This document shows positions 7,504 to 16,520 of a DNA stretch of 16,778 nt, in pieces. Within the stretch, counting starts at the first letter, position 1. The number at the start of each line of letters is the position of its first letter. The stretch comes from Vicinamibacteria bacterium. GTDB lineage: Bacteria > Acidobacteriota > Vicinamibacteria > Vicinamibacterales > UBA2999. The stretch spans positions 1-16,778 of the forward strand of contig JAICQE010000095.1 of NCBI GenBank assembly GCA_025938035.1, in the 5' to 3' direction. The notes beneath the pieces were generated by a model. It did no database searches. It saw only the letters and a list, made by a program, of their open reading frames with translations, and was not told the DNA's origin. Position numbers and translations under genes: made by a program.

Positions 7504-8780
7504 CGAAGAAGGAATTCTCGCAGCGTGGCGTAATCAACTTGCATGGAAACGGAATGACGGGGCCGGCCGAGCGCTTCCTGGAGCGGACGCGGCAGCGGAA
7601 CCGAGCGTCCGATCGCCGGCTCCACCACCTCGCGGAACTTGCCCGGATGCGCCGTGGCGACGAACACGCCCTCCGCGTCGGGCTGGGCCTTCAGCGCATC
7701 CTGCACGGCCAGCCAGGCAATCGCGCTGTGAGGATCCAGCAAGTACTCGTGCCGCCGGTACACATTGCCGATTGCTTCCAGGACCTGGGTATCGGTGTAG
7801 GCGCACCCCTCGATGTCCGCGCGGATCGCCTTGATGTCTCCGCCGTAGAGCGCGTGGATCCGTTCCCAGTTGCTCGGTGCGCCGACGTCCATCGCGTTCG
7901 CGACCGTGCGGCGCGACGCCTGCGGCTCATATTCGCCTGTCCGGAGATACCGGGGGACGGTGTCGTTGACATTGGTCGCCGCAACGAACTTACGAACCGG
8001 AAGCCCGATTCGTTTCGCGATCAGCCCGGCGGTCAGGTTTCCAAAATTCCCGCTGGGCACCGCAACCACCGGACCGCCGTGTCCGAGGCGGGCGAGGACG
8101 AAATAGTAGAAGACCTGCGGCAGCAGCCGGCCGAGATTGATTGAGTTGGCCGGCGTCAGCCAGACGTGCGTCCGGAGGTCATCATCGGCGAACGCCTGCT
8201 TCACCAGCCGCTGGCAGTCGTCGAACGTCCCGCGCATGGCCAGCGCGGTGACGTTGTCGCCGAGCGACGCCATCTGCGCTTCCTGGACGTCGCTGACCTG
8301 CCCCTCCGGATACAGGACCAACACGCGGGTGTCCGGCACACGGTGAAACGCCTGCGCGACGGCGCTGCCGGTGTCGCCCGAGGTGGCGACCAGAATGGTC
8401 AGCGGCGTTCCGTCCGTAAAGTGGTGCAGCAGCCGGGCCTGAACGCGCGCGCCGACGTCCTTGAACGCCATCGTCGGACCGTGAAAGAGCTCGAGCGCCC
8501 AGATGCGGTCGGTGACGCGGACCAGCGGGATTGGAAAGTCCAGCGCCGCCGACACCAGCGGACGAAGAGCCTCCGGCGTAATCTCGTCGCGCAGCAGGTG
8601 CGCGCCAATCCGCGTGCCGATCTCGACGATGCCGGCGCCGCGCAGCGATTCGATGGTGCCGGGCGGCAGCGGATCCAGCCGTTCCGGCATGTAGAGACCG
8701 CCGTCGGGAGCCGTGCCGGCAAAGAGCGCGTCGATGAACGGAACCGGCGGTGATGCCCCGCGTGTGCTGACCCAGTTCAT
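7500..8780 (-). CDS. thrC: Threonine synthase
   Basis: A 426-residue PLP enzyme that converts O-phospho-L-homoserine to threonine, the last step of threonine biosynthesis. The PLP lysine is Lys107 in HGPTMAFKDVGAR. The phosphate-binding region VATSGDTGSAVA and the glycine-rich VAVPSGNFGNLTAGLIAKR follow in family order. Length matches the E. coli-type enzyme (about 428). The N-terminus MNWVSTRGASP, with GGLYMPE soon after, is typical, which fixes ATG 8780. The frame is open further upstream, but that stretch is antisense to nothing useful and lies inside the thioesterase gene. The start overlaps the thioesterase stop (ATGA). The bases before it are an ACC-rich repeat without a ribosome binding site, so translation probably depends on coupling. 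No thrA or thrB lies in the window. Confidence 0.94.
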   Translation of the reverse strand: MNWVSTRGASPPVPFIDALFAGTAPDGGLYMPERLDPLPPGTIESLRGAGIVEIGTRIGAHLLRDEITPEALRPLVSAALDFPIPLVRVTDRIWALELFHGPTMAFKDVGARVQARLLHHFTDGTPLTILVATSGDTGSAVAQAFHRVPDTRVLVLYPEGQVSDVQEAQMASLGDNVTALAMRGTFDDCQRLVKQAFADDDLRTHVWLTPANSINLGRLLPQVFYYFVLARLGHGGPVVAVPSGNFGNLTAGLIAKRIGLPVRKFVAATNVNDTVPRYLRTGEYEPQASRRTVANAMDVGAPSNWERIHALYGGDIKAIRADIEGCAYTDTQVLEAIGNVYRRHEYLLDPHSAIAWLAVQDALKAQPDAEGVFVATAHPGKFREVVEPAIGRSVPLPRPLQEALGRPRHSVSMQVDYATLREFLLR

Positions 8781-9235
8781 GGACGGTTGGTGGTTGGTGG
8801 TTGGTGGGTGGTGGTGGCGTCGCGGTCGAGCGGTTCGGGCTTGATCGGGATCGGGCGGCCCTGATCGTTCACCGCCACCAGCACCACCTCCGCCTCGGTC
8901 ACCTTGACCACTTCGCCGTGGCCTGTCATCCCCATCTGCGTCGGCGGCACACCCCACCGTTCGGCCTCGACGATCACCCGGATGGTCACCGAGGTCTGTC
9001 CCACCCGCACGAGCTCCGTGTAGAAACAGACGATATCGCCAACGAAGACCGGCTCGTGAAACTCCACCTCGCGCATCGCCCTGGTCACGTAGCGGTGAGC
9101 GGCGATCGTCCGCGCCTCGATCGCCGACGCCAGGTCGATATGCGACAGGATCACGCCGCCGAAGATGGTGCCGTGCGCGTTGGTGTCCTTCGGCAGCAGG
9201 AGTACTTTGATGGCGGGAATCCGGGCGGCCGTCAC
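8777..9235 (-). CDS. Hotdog-fold acyl-CoA thioesterase (YciA/BACH type)
   Basis: A 152-residue cytoplasmic thioesterase of the hotdog fold that hydrolyses acyl-CoA to free acid and CoA; chain-length preference cannot be predicted. The family signature PKDTNAHGTIFGGVILSHID spans residues 15-34, with Asn19 and Asp34 as the conserved active-site pair. It is followed by the REVEFHEPVFVGDIVCFYTELVRVGQTS core strands. The last dozen residues (TTTHQPPTTNRP) are encoded by a simple tandem repeat and are not part of the fold. The GTG start at 9235 has GGAGG three bases before it, closer than usual; no better start precedes the conserved core. It is the first gene of the leftward operon, and its stop overlaps the thrC start as ATGA. 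Confidence 0.88.
   Translation of the reverse strand: MTAARIPAIKVLLLPKDTNAHGTIFGGVILSHIDLASAIEARTIAAHRYVTRAMREVEFHEPVFVGDIVCFYTELVRVGQTSVTIRVIVEAERWGVPPTQMGMTGHGEVVKVTEAEVVLVAVNDQGRPIPIKPEPLDRDATTTHQPPTTNRP
8785..8817. repeat. 7-bp tandem repeat at the thioesterase/thrC junction
   Basis: Three perfect head-to-tail copies of GGTTGGT (plus strand) occupy 8785-8805, followed by GGT-type triplets to about 8817. On the coding strand this is an ACC/CCA-rich stretch that encodes the last residues of the thioesterase (TTTHQPPTTNRP) and ends only four bases upstream of the thrC start codon. Because the unit is seven bases long, gain or loss of one copy would shift the thioesterase reading frame and break the ATGA overlap with thrC. 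Confidence 0.75.
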
Positions 9236-9348
9236 GACCCTCCATTGTTGATCACGACAGACGCTTCCTCCGTCGGCGACGTACGCGTCGGCCGTCAGGC
9301 GGAAGAAAATTACGCGTCAGGGCAAGAAAATCCGTATCATCAATCAGC
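9236..9348. promoter_or_regulatory. Divergent promoter region between the thioesterase operon and speA
   Basis: This 113-base gap must hold promoters for both directions. On the speA side, TATCAT (9335-9340) resembles a -10 box and would place transcription start at the speA ATG or a base or two before it. No ribosome binding site precedes that ATG, consistent with a leaderless message. No convincing -35 is seen. Two pairs of direct repeats are present: AAGAAAAT at 9303-9310 and 9324-9331 (21 bases apart) and TACGCGTC at 9282-9289 and 9311-9318 (29 bases apart). A small palindrome with arms CGACG/CGTCG lies at 9277-9290. These could be operator sites; no regulator is identified. I could not pick a convincing minus-strand promoter. 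Confidence 0.45.
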
Positions 9349-11298
<1,950 letters not shown>

Positions 11299-12243
11299 GT
11301 GAGCGTGGCGCGGACCTTGTCAGGTCCGCGAGGCGAGCCTGACAAGGCTCGCCCCACGGCGGAACTCACCATCGACGCCGACCTGGTCCGGCGTCTCCTG
11401 CTCGAACAGCATCCCGATCTCTCCCATCTGCCGCTGACCCTGGTCGGCGACGGGTGGGACAACGCGGTCTTCCGGCTCGGCGACGAGCTTGCGATCCGCC
11501 TGCCCAGACGATCCGCTACGGCTCCGCTCATGGAGAACGAGCAGCGCTGGCTCCCGGAGCTGGCGCGCCGGCTGCCGCTTCCGGTGCCGACGCCGGTCCG
11601 CCTCGGCCGTCCGGGGTCAGGATTCCCGTGGGCGTGGTCGATTGTGCGCTGGTTTCCGGGAATGGCGGCCTTTGCGGCGCCCCCCTTCGATCCGCGCGCG
11701 GTTGCGATTGCGCTCGGAGGCTTTCTTCGAGCCCTGCACCAGCCGGCGCCGGCTGACGCGCCGCACAATCCATGGCGAAGCCTCCCGCTCGACGCTCGAA
11801 CGAAGCGGCTGCACGAACACCTCGATCAGCTGCACGATACCGTCAACCGCGAACGGATTCTGGCCCTGTGGGATCGCCTGGTCGTGACGCCGCGGTGGCC
11901 CGGGCCGCCGGTGTGGATCCACGGCGATCTGCATCCGGGCAATCTGCTGATCCACGACGGCGCGTTATCGGCGGTCATCGACTTCGGCGACGTCACGTGC
12001 GGCGACCCGGCGACCGACCTTTCAGTAATGTGGATGCTGCTGCCACCGGACCATCGTGGGGCGCTGTTCGAGGCGGCGGGCCGCAACCGGTCGAACGAGC
12101 TGGACGAACAGGTGTGGAAACGCGCCCGCGGCTGGGCGCTGGCGATCGGCGTGGCCGTCGTTGCGCTTGGCCACGACGGCAATTCGCTCGCGCAGTTAGG
12201 GAAGAAAACGATCGCCGCCGCGTTAGCGGACGGCGCGGATTAG
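11299..12243 (+). CDS. Aminoglycoside phosphotransferase (APH) fold kinase
   Basis: A 314-residue small-molecule kinase of the APH fold. The catalytic loop is HGDLHPGNLL with Asp210 and Asn215, and the metal-binding Asp228 lies in VIDFGDVTCGDPATDL. The N-lobe has GDGWDNAVFRLGDELAIRLPR, with the ATP-site lysine apparently replaced by arginine. Chromosomal members of this fold phosphorylate varied metabolites or antibiotics; a resistance role cannot be concluded. The gene starts at GTG 11299, immediately after the speA stop, with GTG 11305 and TTG 11317 as alternatives. All candidate starts lie in or beside the REP-like element; no ATG, GTG or TTG occurs in frame between the element and the conserved TIDADLVRRLL. 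The N-terminal VARTLSGPRGEPDKARPTA is therefore repeat-encoded and probably non-functional. Co-transcription with speA is likely. Confidence 0.83.
   Translation: MSVARTLSGPRGEPDKARPTAELTIDADLVRRLLLEQHPDLSHLPLTLVGDGWDNAVFRLGDELAIRLPRRSATAPLMENEQRWLPELARRLPLPVPTPVRLGRPGSGFPWAWSIVRWFPGMAAFAAPPFDPRAVAIALGGFLRALHQPAPADAPHNPWRSLPLDARTKRLHEHLDQLHDTVNRERILALWDRLVVTPRWPGPPVWIHGDLHPGNLLIHDGALSAVIDFGDVTCGDPATDLSVMWMLLPPDHRGALFEAAGRNRSNELDEQVWKRARGWALAIGVAVVALGHDGNSLAQLGKKTIAAALADGAD
11305..11357 (+). repeat. REP-like two-hairpin element, left copy
   Basis: A 53-base element made of two adjacent perfect hairpins. The first has arms CGCGGACCT/AGGTCCGCG (11309-11330, loop TGTC); the second has arms GGCGAGCCT/AGGCTCGCC (11332-11353, loop GACA). 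Its reverse complement matches 12261-12313 at 49 of 53 positions by hand alignment. It lies inside the 5' end of the kinase gene and encodes part of its N-terminus. Confidence 0.85.
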
Positions 12244-12260
12244 CGCGCGGCGTCGCGCCT

Positions 12261-12313
12261 GTGGGGCGAGCCTTGTCGGGCTCGCCGCGCGGACCTCACA
12301 AGGTCCTCGCCAC
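12261..12313 (-). repeat. REP-like two-hairpin element, right (inverted) copy
   Basis: The inverted partner of the element at 11305-11357, also 53 bases, differing at four positions. Its hairpins are GGCGAGCC/GGCTCGCC (12265-12286, loop extended by a wobble pair) and GGACCT/AGGTCC with a mismatch lower in the stem (12287-12310). It fills most of the 81-base gap between the convergent kinase and DUF349 genes and could act there as a bidirectional terminator or mRNA-end stabiliser, though no T-tract follows on either strand. Confidence 0.85.
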
Positions 12314-12324
12314 GGGTTCGCCCT

Positions 12325-15186
12325 TTAGGCCTTCGCCATCCGGGGCCGGCTGTCGTAGAACCTGCGGCAGGCGCGCTGGAACCGCTCGTTCAGCGGCGCG
12401 GCGACTTCAGCCGGCAGTGGGCCGAACCGCGTCCATTGGGCCTGGGCGTTGCGGACTTCCTGTTCGGCGGCGCGCCAACGCGATTCGTCAGTGTCGGCGC
12501 TCTTGCCGCCGGTCATGGTGTTGGTGGCGAGGCGCTCGCGCCACCGCTGCGCGAGCAGTTCGGCCGGCGACAACTGCGCCTGTAATCGTGCGGAGTCCGG
12601 AATCAGCTCCTCGACCCGCGCGGCGAGCTTCTCCATCCGTTTGCGCGTCATGTCGGGATCGAGATCCGTGCCGGTGAACGCGGACGGCCACGCGGCAACG
12701 ACGCGGCCGAGCGTCTGGTGATAGCGGGCCGCCAGGTCCTGCTGCAGGCCGCGCGGCAGCTCCGGCGCCTGCTGCCAGCGGACGCGCGCGTCCTGAATCG
12801 TCTTGTAGAGATGCTCCGGCGGCTCCGTGGGCCCGCCTTCGTACGGCAGCAGCCCTTCGAGCTCGCGAATCACCTCGTCGCGCGCTTTCGCCTTCTCCTG
12901 GAGCTCCAGCGAATCGCGGTGCTTGTAGCGCTCGAAGAAGCGATCGCACGCCTCGCGGAAGCGCTGCCAGACGACCTCGGACTTCGCCTTGCGAACGGGG
13001 CCGATCGTCTTCCATTCCGCCTGCAGCTTCTTGAGCGTGGCGGCGGCCGCGTTCCAGTCGGTCGATTCGGCCAGCGCCTCCGCCTGCGCGCACAAAGCTT
13101 CCTTGCGCGCCAGGTTCGACGCCCATTCGTCCTTGCGCCGTTTCAGATCCTCCTGCCGGCGGGTGAAGAAGCGATCGCAGGCGGAACGGAACCGCTCCCA
13201 GATCGCCTTTTCCTGGCCGCGGCTGACCGGGCCGATGGTCTTCCACTCGGCCTGAAGCGCCTGCATCTGCGCCGCCGTCTTGACCCAGTCGCTCGAGGGA
13301 GCCAGCGCCTCGGCTCGTTCCACCAGCGCCTGCTTCTTGACCAGATTGGCCGAGCGCTCGGCGTTCTGCGCGGCGAAATGCGCGGCCGTGCGATTGAAGA
13401 TCTCGTCCTGCGCGGCCTTGAAGCGCCGCCACATCGCCTCGCCCTGCGTCCGCGGCGCCAGCGCGACTTCCTTCCAGCGCCCCTGCAGCTCGCGCATGCG
13501 CCGGCTGGCGGTGTCCGGATTCTCCTCGGTCTTGAGCGTCTCCATCTCGCGGCAGAGCTCTTCCTGCACCTGGAGATTGGCCCAGCGCTGCCACTCGTCG
13601 GCATCGCGCAGTTCCTGGACGCGCGGCGCGATCATCGCCCGCGCGTGCTCCAGCCGCGCGTGCAGCTCCTGCCGATCCTTTTTCGACGGCAGGGCGACGC
13701 GCTGTTCGAGCGCGGTCCGGATGTCGCGCAAGGCACGGTCCCCGGCCTTCAGCGTGATCTGCTCCGCTGCCGCCAGCGTCTCCAGCTGCCGGCACAGCTG
13801 CTGCAGCCGGCGGAGGTTGTCCTGCTCCTGTTTGTCGCGGACGTGCTGGTGCTCGTGCTCTTTCTCCTCGAGCGCGGTGACGGCGCGCTCGAGGCGCTCC
13901 GCCGCCGTCGGGTTCGCCGCCGCATGCTCGCGCAGCACGTCGGCATCGCGCCGCAGGCCGCGCCAGCGCGCGATGATCTCTTCAGCGGATTGTCCCGACG
14001 CGACGAGTTGCTCCAGCTCGGTCGCCAGCGTCTCGAGCCGGCCCGCCGCGGCTGCCGCCAGCAGCCGGCGGCGCTCGCGGTCTTCGAACGAACGCGACGC
14101 GTCCTGGAACCGGCGGTTCAGCGAGGCGGCGTATTCCGACGGCATCGGCGGCAGCGCGTCCCACTGCACGCGCAGCTCGGCGATCCGATCCGCCGCTCCC
14201 TCGCCGTCCAGCTCCTCGATCTCGCGGACGATGGCGAGGCGATCGGCCTGCTCCTGAGCGATCGCGCGGGCGCGCTCCTCGTCCGCGGCGCGCTCCTGCT
14301 GCCGCTCGGCGATCGCTTCGCGCGCGGCCTCGCTCGCGCTCTCGAACTGCTGCGCCAGCGCGGTTTCGATGTCGACGTCGGCACCCAGCTCCGCCCATTC
14401 GAGGCGAACGTCGGCGAGCGCCCGCGCCGCCTCGTCCGGATCGGCGATTGCCACGACCGATTCGGCGCGATGCAGCAGCTGCCGCGCTCGCTGTGCATCT
14501 TCGGCCGACATGCGCACCTCAGGCGCCGCGTGCGGCTGCGCCGCCTCTTCGAGCTGACGCACCTTGGTCTTGGCGCGCCGGCCGGCCACCTTGTTCCGGG
14601 CACCCCTGGCCACCGCCGACAGCGCGTCCACTGTCTCGATCCGTTCCAGAGCGGCCACGGCGGTGTCGGTGTGTTCCGACTTCAACGCCACGTTCAGGAG
14701 CTCCGCGGGATCCGAGACGCGCGCCAGCGCGCGGAGCCGCGTCTGCGCATCAGCGGCATGCCGGCTGATCGAACCGAGCGCCTTGCCTTCGTCTATCAAA
14801 TCGATGATGGCGGCGCGAATCGCCGGGTCGCGATTTTCGCGGGCCGCGACAACGATTTCCCGCGTCCGGCCGAGCGACAGCAGGTGACGCACCGCATCGA
14901 CCGCGCGTGACGCCTCGTCCGCCTCGGCAGCCAGTCCCGCAAGGCCGCGGACGGCATCCGCTCGAACGTCCTCGTCCGGGTCGGTACGCGCCAGGTCCGC
15001 CAGCAGCGGCAGCTCGTCGATCCGATTGACCGCGGCCCGGCGCACGCGGGCGTCGGCATCCTCACGCGCCAGGGCGCGCAGCGCTTCGGCGTCCTCCGGA
15101 CCGAGCTCGTAGACCGCGGCCGCGCGGACGGCGGGATCGGCGTGCTTCCATCGTGGCTGGGGACGAAGCTTTTCGAGAATTCCCAT
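12325..15186 (-). CDS. Long HEAT-repeat and DUF349-repeat coiled-coil protein
   Basis: A 953-residue, charge-rich protein of unknown function without signal peptide or membrane segment. Residues about 15-215 are short HEAT-like helical repeats (DPAVRAAAVYEL, DADARVRRAAVNRI, DEDVRADAVRGL, DPAIRAAIIDLI). From about 240 on, DUF349-type repeats follow. Each has a tryptophan-centred helix (LQAEWKTIGPV) followed by a WxRFRxACDRFF helix. The key tryptophans fall at about 264, 342, 571, 648, 725, 804 and 918, mostly 77-79 residues apart; degenerate copies seem to fill the 342-571 gap (for example ARWRGLRRD near 408). The two copies at 648 and 725 are nearly identical. Long arginine/glutamate-rich stretches between them predict coiled coil. 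ATG 15186 was chosen because MGILEKLRPQPRWKHAD leads straight into the HEAT part; the open frame runs 66 codons further into intergenic repeat sequence. No ribosome binding site is visible. Confidence 0.82.
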   Translation of the reverse strand: MGILEKLRPQPRWKHADPAVRAAAVYELGPEDAEALRALAREDADARVRRAAVNRIDELPLLADLARTDPDEDVRADAVRGLAGLAAEADEASRAVDAVRHLLSLGRTREIVVAARENRDPAIRAAIIDLIDEGKALGSISRHAADAQTRLRALARVSDPAELLNVALKSEHTDTAVAALERIETVDALSAVARGARNKVAGRRAKTKVRQLEEAAQPHAAPEVRMSAEDAQRARQLLHRAESVVAIADPDEAARALADVRLEWAELGADVDIETALAQQFESASEAAREAIAERQQERAADEERARAIAQEQADRLAIVREIEELDGEGAADRIAELRVQWDALPPMPSEYAASLNRRFQDASRSFEDRERRRLLAAAAAGRLETLATELEQLVASGQSAEEIIARWRGLRRDADVLREHAAANPTAAERLERAVTALEEKEHEHQHVRDKQEQDNLRRLQQLCRQLETLAAAEQITLKAGDRALRDIRTALEQRVALPSKKDRQELHARLEHARAMIAPRVQELRDADEWQRWANLQVQEELCREMETLKTEENPDTASRRMRELQGRWKEVALAPRTQGEAMWRRFKAAQDEIFNRTAAHFAAQNAERSANLVKKQALVERAEALAPSSDWVKTAAQMQALQAEWKTIGPVSRGQEKAIWERFRSACDRFFTRRQEDLKRRKDEWASNLARKEALCAQAEALAESTDWNAAAATLKKLQAEWKTIGPVRKAKSEVVWQRFREACDRFFERYKHRDSLELQEKAKARDEVIRELEGLLPYEGGPTEPPEHLYKTIQDARVRWQQAPELPRGLQQDLAARYHQTLGRVVAAWPSAFTGTDLDPDMTRKRMEKLAARVEELIPDSARLQAQLSPAELLAQRWRERLATNTMTGGKSADTDESRWRAAEQEVRNAQAQWTRFGPLPAEVAAPLNERFQRACRRFYDSRPRMAKA

Positions 15187-15276
15187 GGAGAGTCTTGTCG
15201 CTGCCGGATGCGAGGCGGCGTTACGCGAATGCAACGTCCGGACCGCGTCGCGCAGACCCACTAGTCTACACTGGGG

Positions 15277-15376
15277 CACGAAGGCACGAAGGAGTTCCGA
15301 AGGGCACGGAAGGCGGCCGGGGGTCGCGATCCACGTTGCCGTATACCTGAGATCCAAATTCTTCGTGACCTTCGTG
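15277..15376. repeat. CACGAAGG-type inverted repeats in the DUF349/DUF763 divergent gap
   Basis: The 196-base gap between the divergent DUF349 and DUF763 genes holds CACGAAGG twice in tandem (15277-15292). The reverse complement of a near-identical pair occupies 15361-15376, differing by one inserted base. A degraded third copy lies near 15298-15313. The outer pairs could form a 15-16 base-pair stem around 68 bases. The right arm ends six bases before the DUF763 ATG. Promoters for both genes must also lie here; on the minus strand TAGACT just inside the left repeat is a possible -10, on weak grounds. Confidence 0.65.
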
Positions 15377-15382
15377 TAACCC

Positions 15383-16519
15383 ATGTCACGTCATACCGGG
15401 TTCGCACACCTCCCGCTCCACCCAGGCCGCGCGCCGGCATGGCTGTTTTCGCGCATGACACGGCTCGCCCGGGAAGTGGCCATCCACGTCGTCGCCGATC
15501 AGGGGCCGTCGGAACTGCTGCGCCGGCTGTCCGACCCGTTCTGGTTTCAGGCCTTCGGCTGCGTCCTCGGGTTCGACTGGCATTCGAGCGGCGTGACGAC
15601 CACCGTGACCGGTGCGCTCAAGGAGGGGCTGAAGGGGATCGAGCACGAGCTCGGCGTCTTCGCGCAGGGCGGCAAAGGCGCCACATCGCGGAAGACCCCG
15701 GCGGAGATCACGGAACGCTGTGACCGGCTGTCGATCGACGCGCTACCACTCGTGTACGCCAGCCGGACGGCGGCCAAGGTAGACAGCGCGGCGGTGCAGG
15801 ATGGCTATCAGCTGTATCACCACGCGTTCTTCTTCACGGCGAACCGCGACTGGTGCGTCGTGCAGCAGGGAATGAGCGACCGCACGCGCGTGGCGCGACG
15901 GTACCACTGGCTCTCGGCGTCGCTGACGAGCTTCGTGAACGAACCGCACGAGGCCATCTGCTCCGACACGCGCGGCGACACGTTGAACCTGGTTTCTGCC
16001 GAACACCAGCCGCTCCGTGATCGGACGGTCGCACTGACGCAGGATCCCCAGGCGGTGATGGAGGTCGTTCGACACGCCGTTGATCGTGGCGCGGACCTCG
16101 CCCCACGTCTTCCGCTTGACCCTGCTCCGACGCTGACGATGCCGTCCCGTCATCAACTGCTGCTCCAGGACGTGGACCCGCGCCGGCTGCACACGACGCT
16201 GCTCTCGACCTACGAGCGGGCGCCGGAGGATTTCGAAACGCTGCTGGGACTCGAGGGCGTCGGCGCACGGACGCTCCGAGCGCTGGCGCTGGTGTCGGAG
16301 GTGATTTACGGGACGCCGGCCAGCACGCGCGATCCCGCGCGCTTTGCGTTCGCACATGGCGGCAAGGACGGGATCCCGTTTCCCGTCGATCGCGCGACCT
16401 ACGATCGGACGATCGACACACTCCACGCGGCAATGGCACGCGCGACCGTCGACCGCTCGGACAAGGTCGACGCGCTGAAACGCCTCTCCCGTTTCGCCAA
16501 GGCCGCCGAGCCCTCGTAG
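15383..16519 (+). CDS. DUF763 family protein with a helix-hairpin-helix-like motif
   Basis: A 378-residue soluble protein of the DUF763 family, whose function is not established and which is best known from archaea and thermophiles. Conserved blocks occur in order: GFAHLPLHPGRAPAWLF at the N-terminus, LLRRLSDPFWFQAFGCVLGFDWHSSG (invariant-looking DWHSSG at residues 65-70), GGKGATSRKTP, AAKVDSAAVQDGYQLYHHAFFF, and near the C-terminus FAHGGKDGIPFPVD. Residues about 286-306 (LLGLEGVGARTLRALALVSE) match a helix-hairpin-helix pattern, GVGARTLRAL being the hairpin, which in other proteins contacts nucleic-acid backbone. The start is firm: an in-frame TAA lies six bases upstream of ATG 15383 and the conserved block begins at residue 6. 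No ribosome binding site is visible. The stop is one base before a 9-base tandem array. Confidence 0.87.
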   Translation: MSRHTGFAHLPLHPGRAPAWLFSRMTRLAREVAIHVVADQGPSELLRRLSDPFWFQAFGCVLGFDWHSSGVTTTVTGALKEGLKGIEHELGVFAQGGKGATSRKTPAEITERCDRLSIDALPLVYASRTAAKVDSAAVQDGYQLYHHAFFFTANRDWCVVQQGMSDRTRVARRYHWLSASLTSFVNEPHEAICSDTRGDTLNLVSAEHQPLRDRTVALTQDPQAVMEVVRHAVDRGADLAPRLPLDPAPTLTMPSRHQLLLQDVDPRRLHTTLLSTYERAPEDFETLLGLEGVGARTLRALALVSEVIYGTPASTRDPARFAFAHGGKDGIPFPVDRATYDRTIDTLHAAMARATVDRSDKVDALKRLSRFAKAAEPS

Positions 16520-16520
16520 C

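Noticed and set aside
5911..7533. A 540-codon open frame on the plus strand
   Set aside because: It is antisense to pepF, which has a complete zinc site; the predicted protein has no family features.
8781..9245. N-terminal extension of threonine synthase into the thioesterase gene
   Set aside because: The frame is open by chance; the family N-terminus begins at ATG 8780 and the thioesterase motifs are in the other frame.
11299..12243. Calling the APH-fold kinase an antibiotic resistance gene
   Set aside because: The fold covers many metabolite kinases; no subfamily-specific residues point to an antibiotic substrate.
12261..12313. Right REP-like copy as a standard intrinsic terminator
   Set aside because: The stems are strong but no T-tract follows in either direction.
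12718..14910. A 730-codon open frame on the plus strand
   Set aside because: It is antisense to the DUF349 repeat gene, and its leucine/arginine-rich periodicity mirrors the repeats of that gene.
15187..15384. 66-codon N-terminal extension of the DUF349 protein
   Set aside because: It would translate intergenic CACGAAGG repeats and give an unconserved-looking sequence; ATG 15186 leads directly into the HEAT domain.
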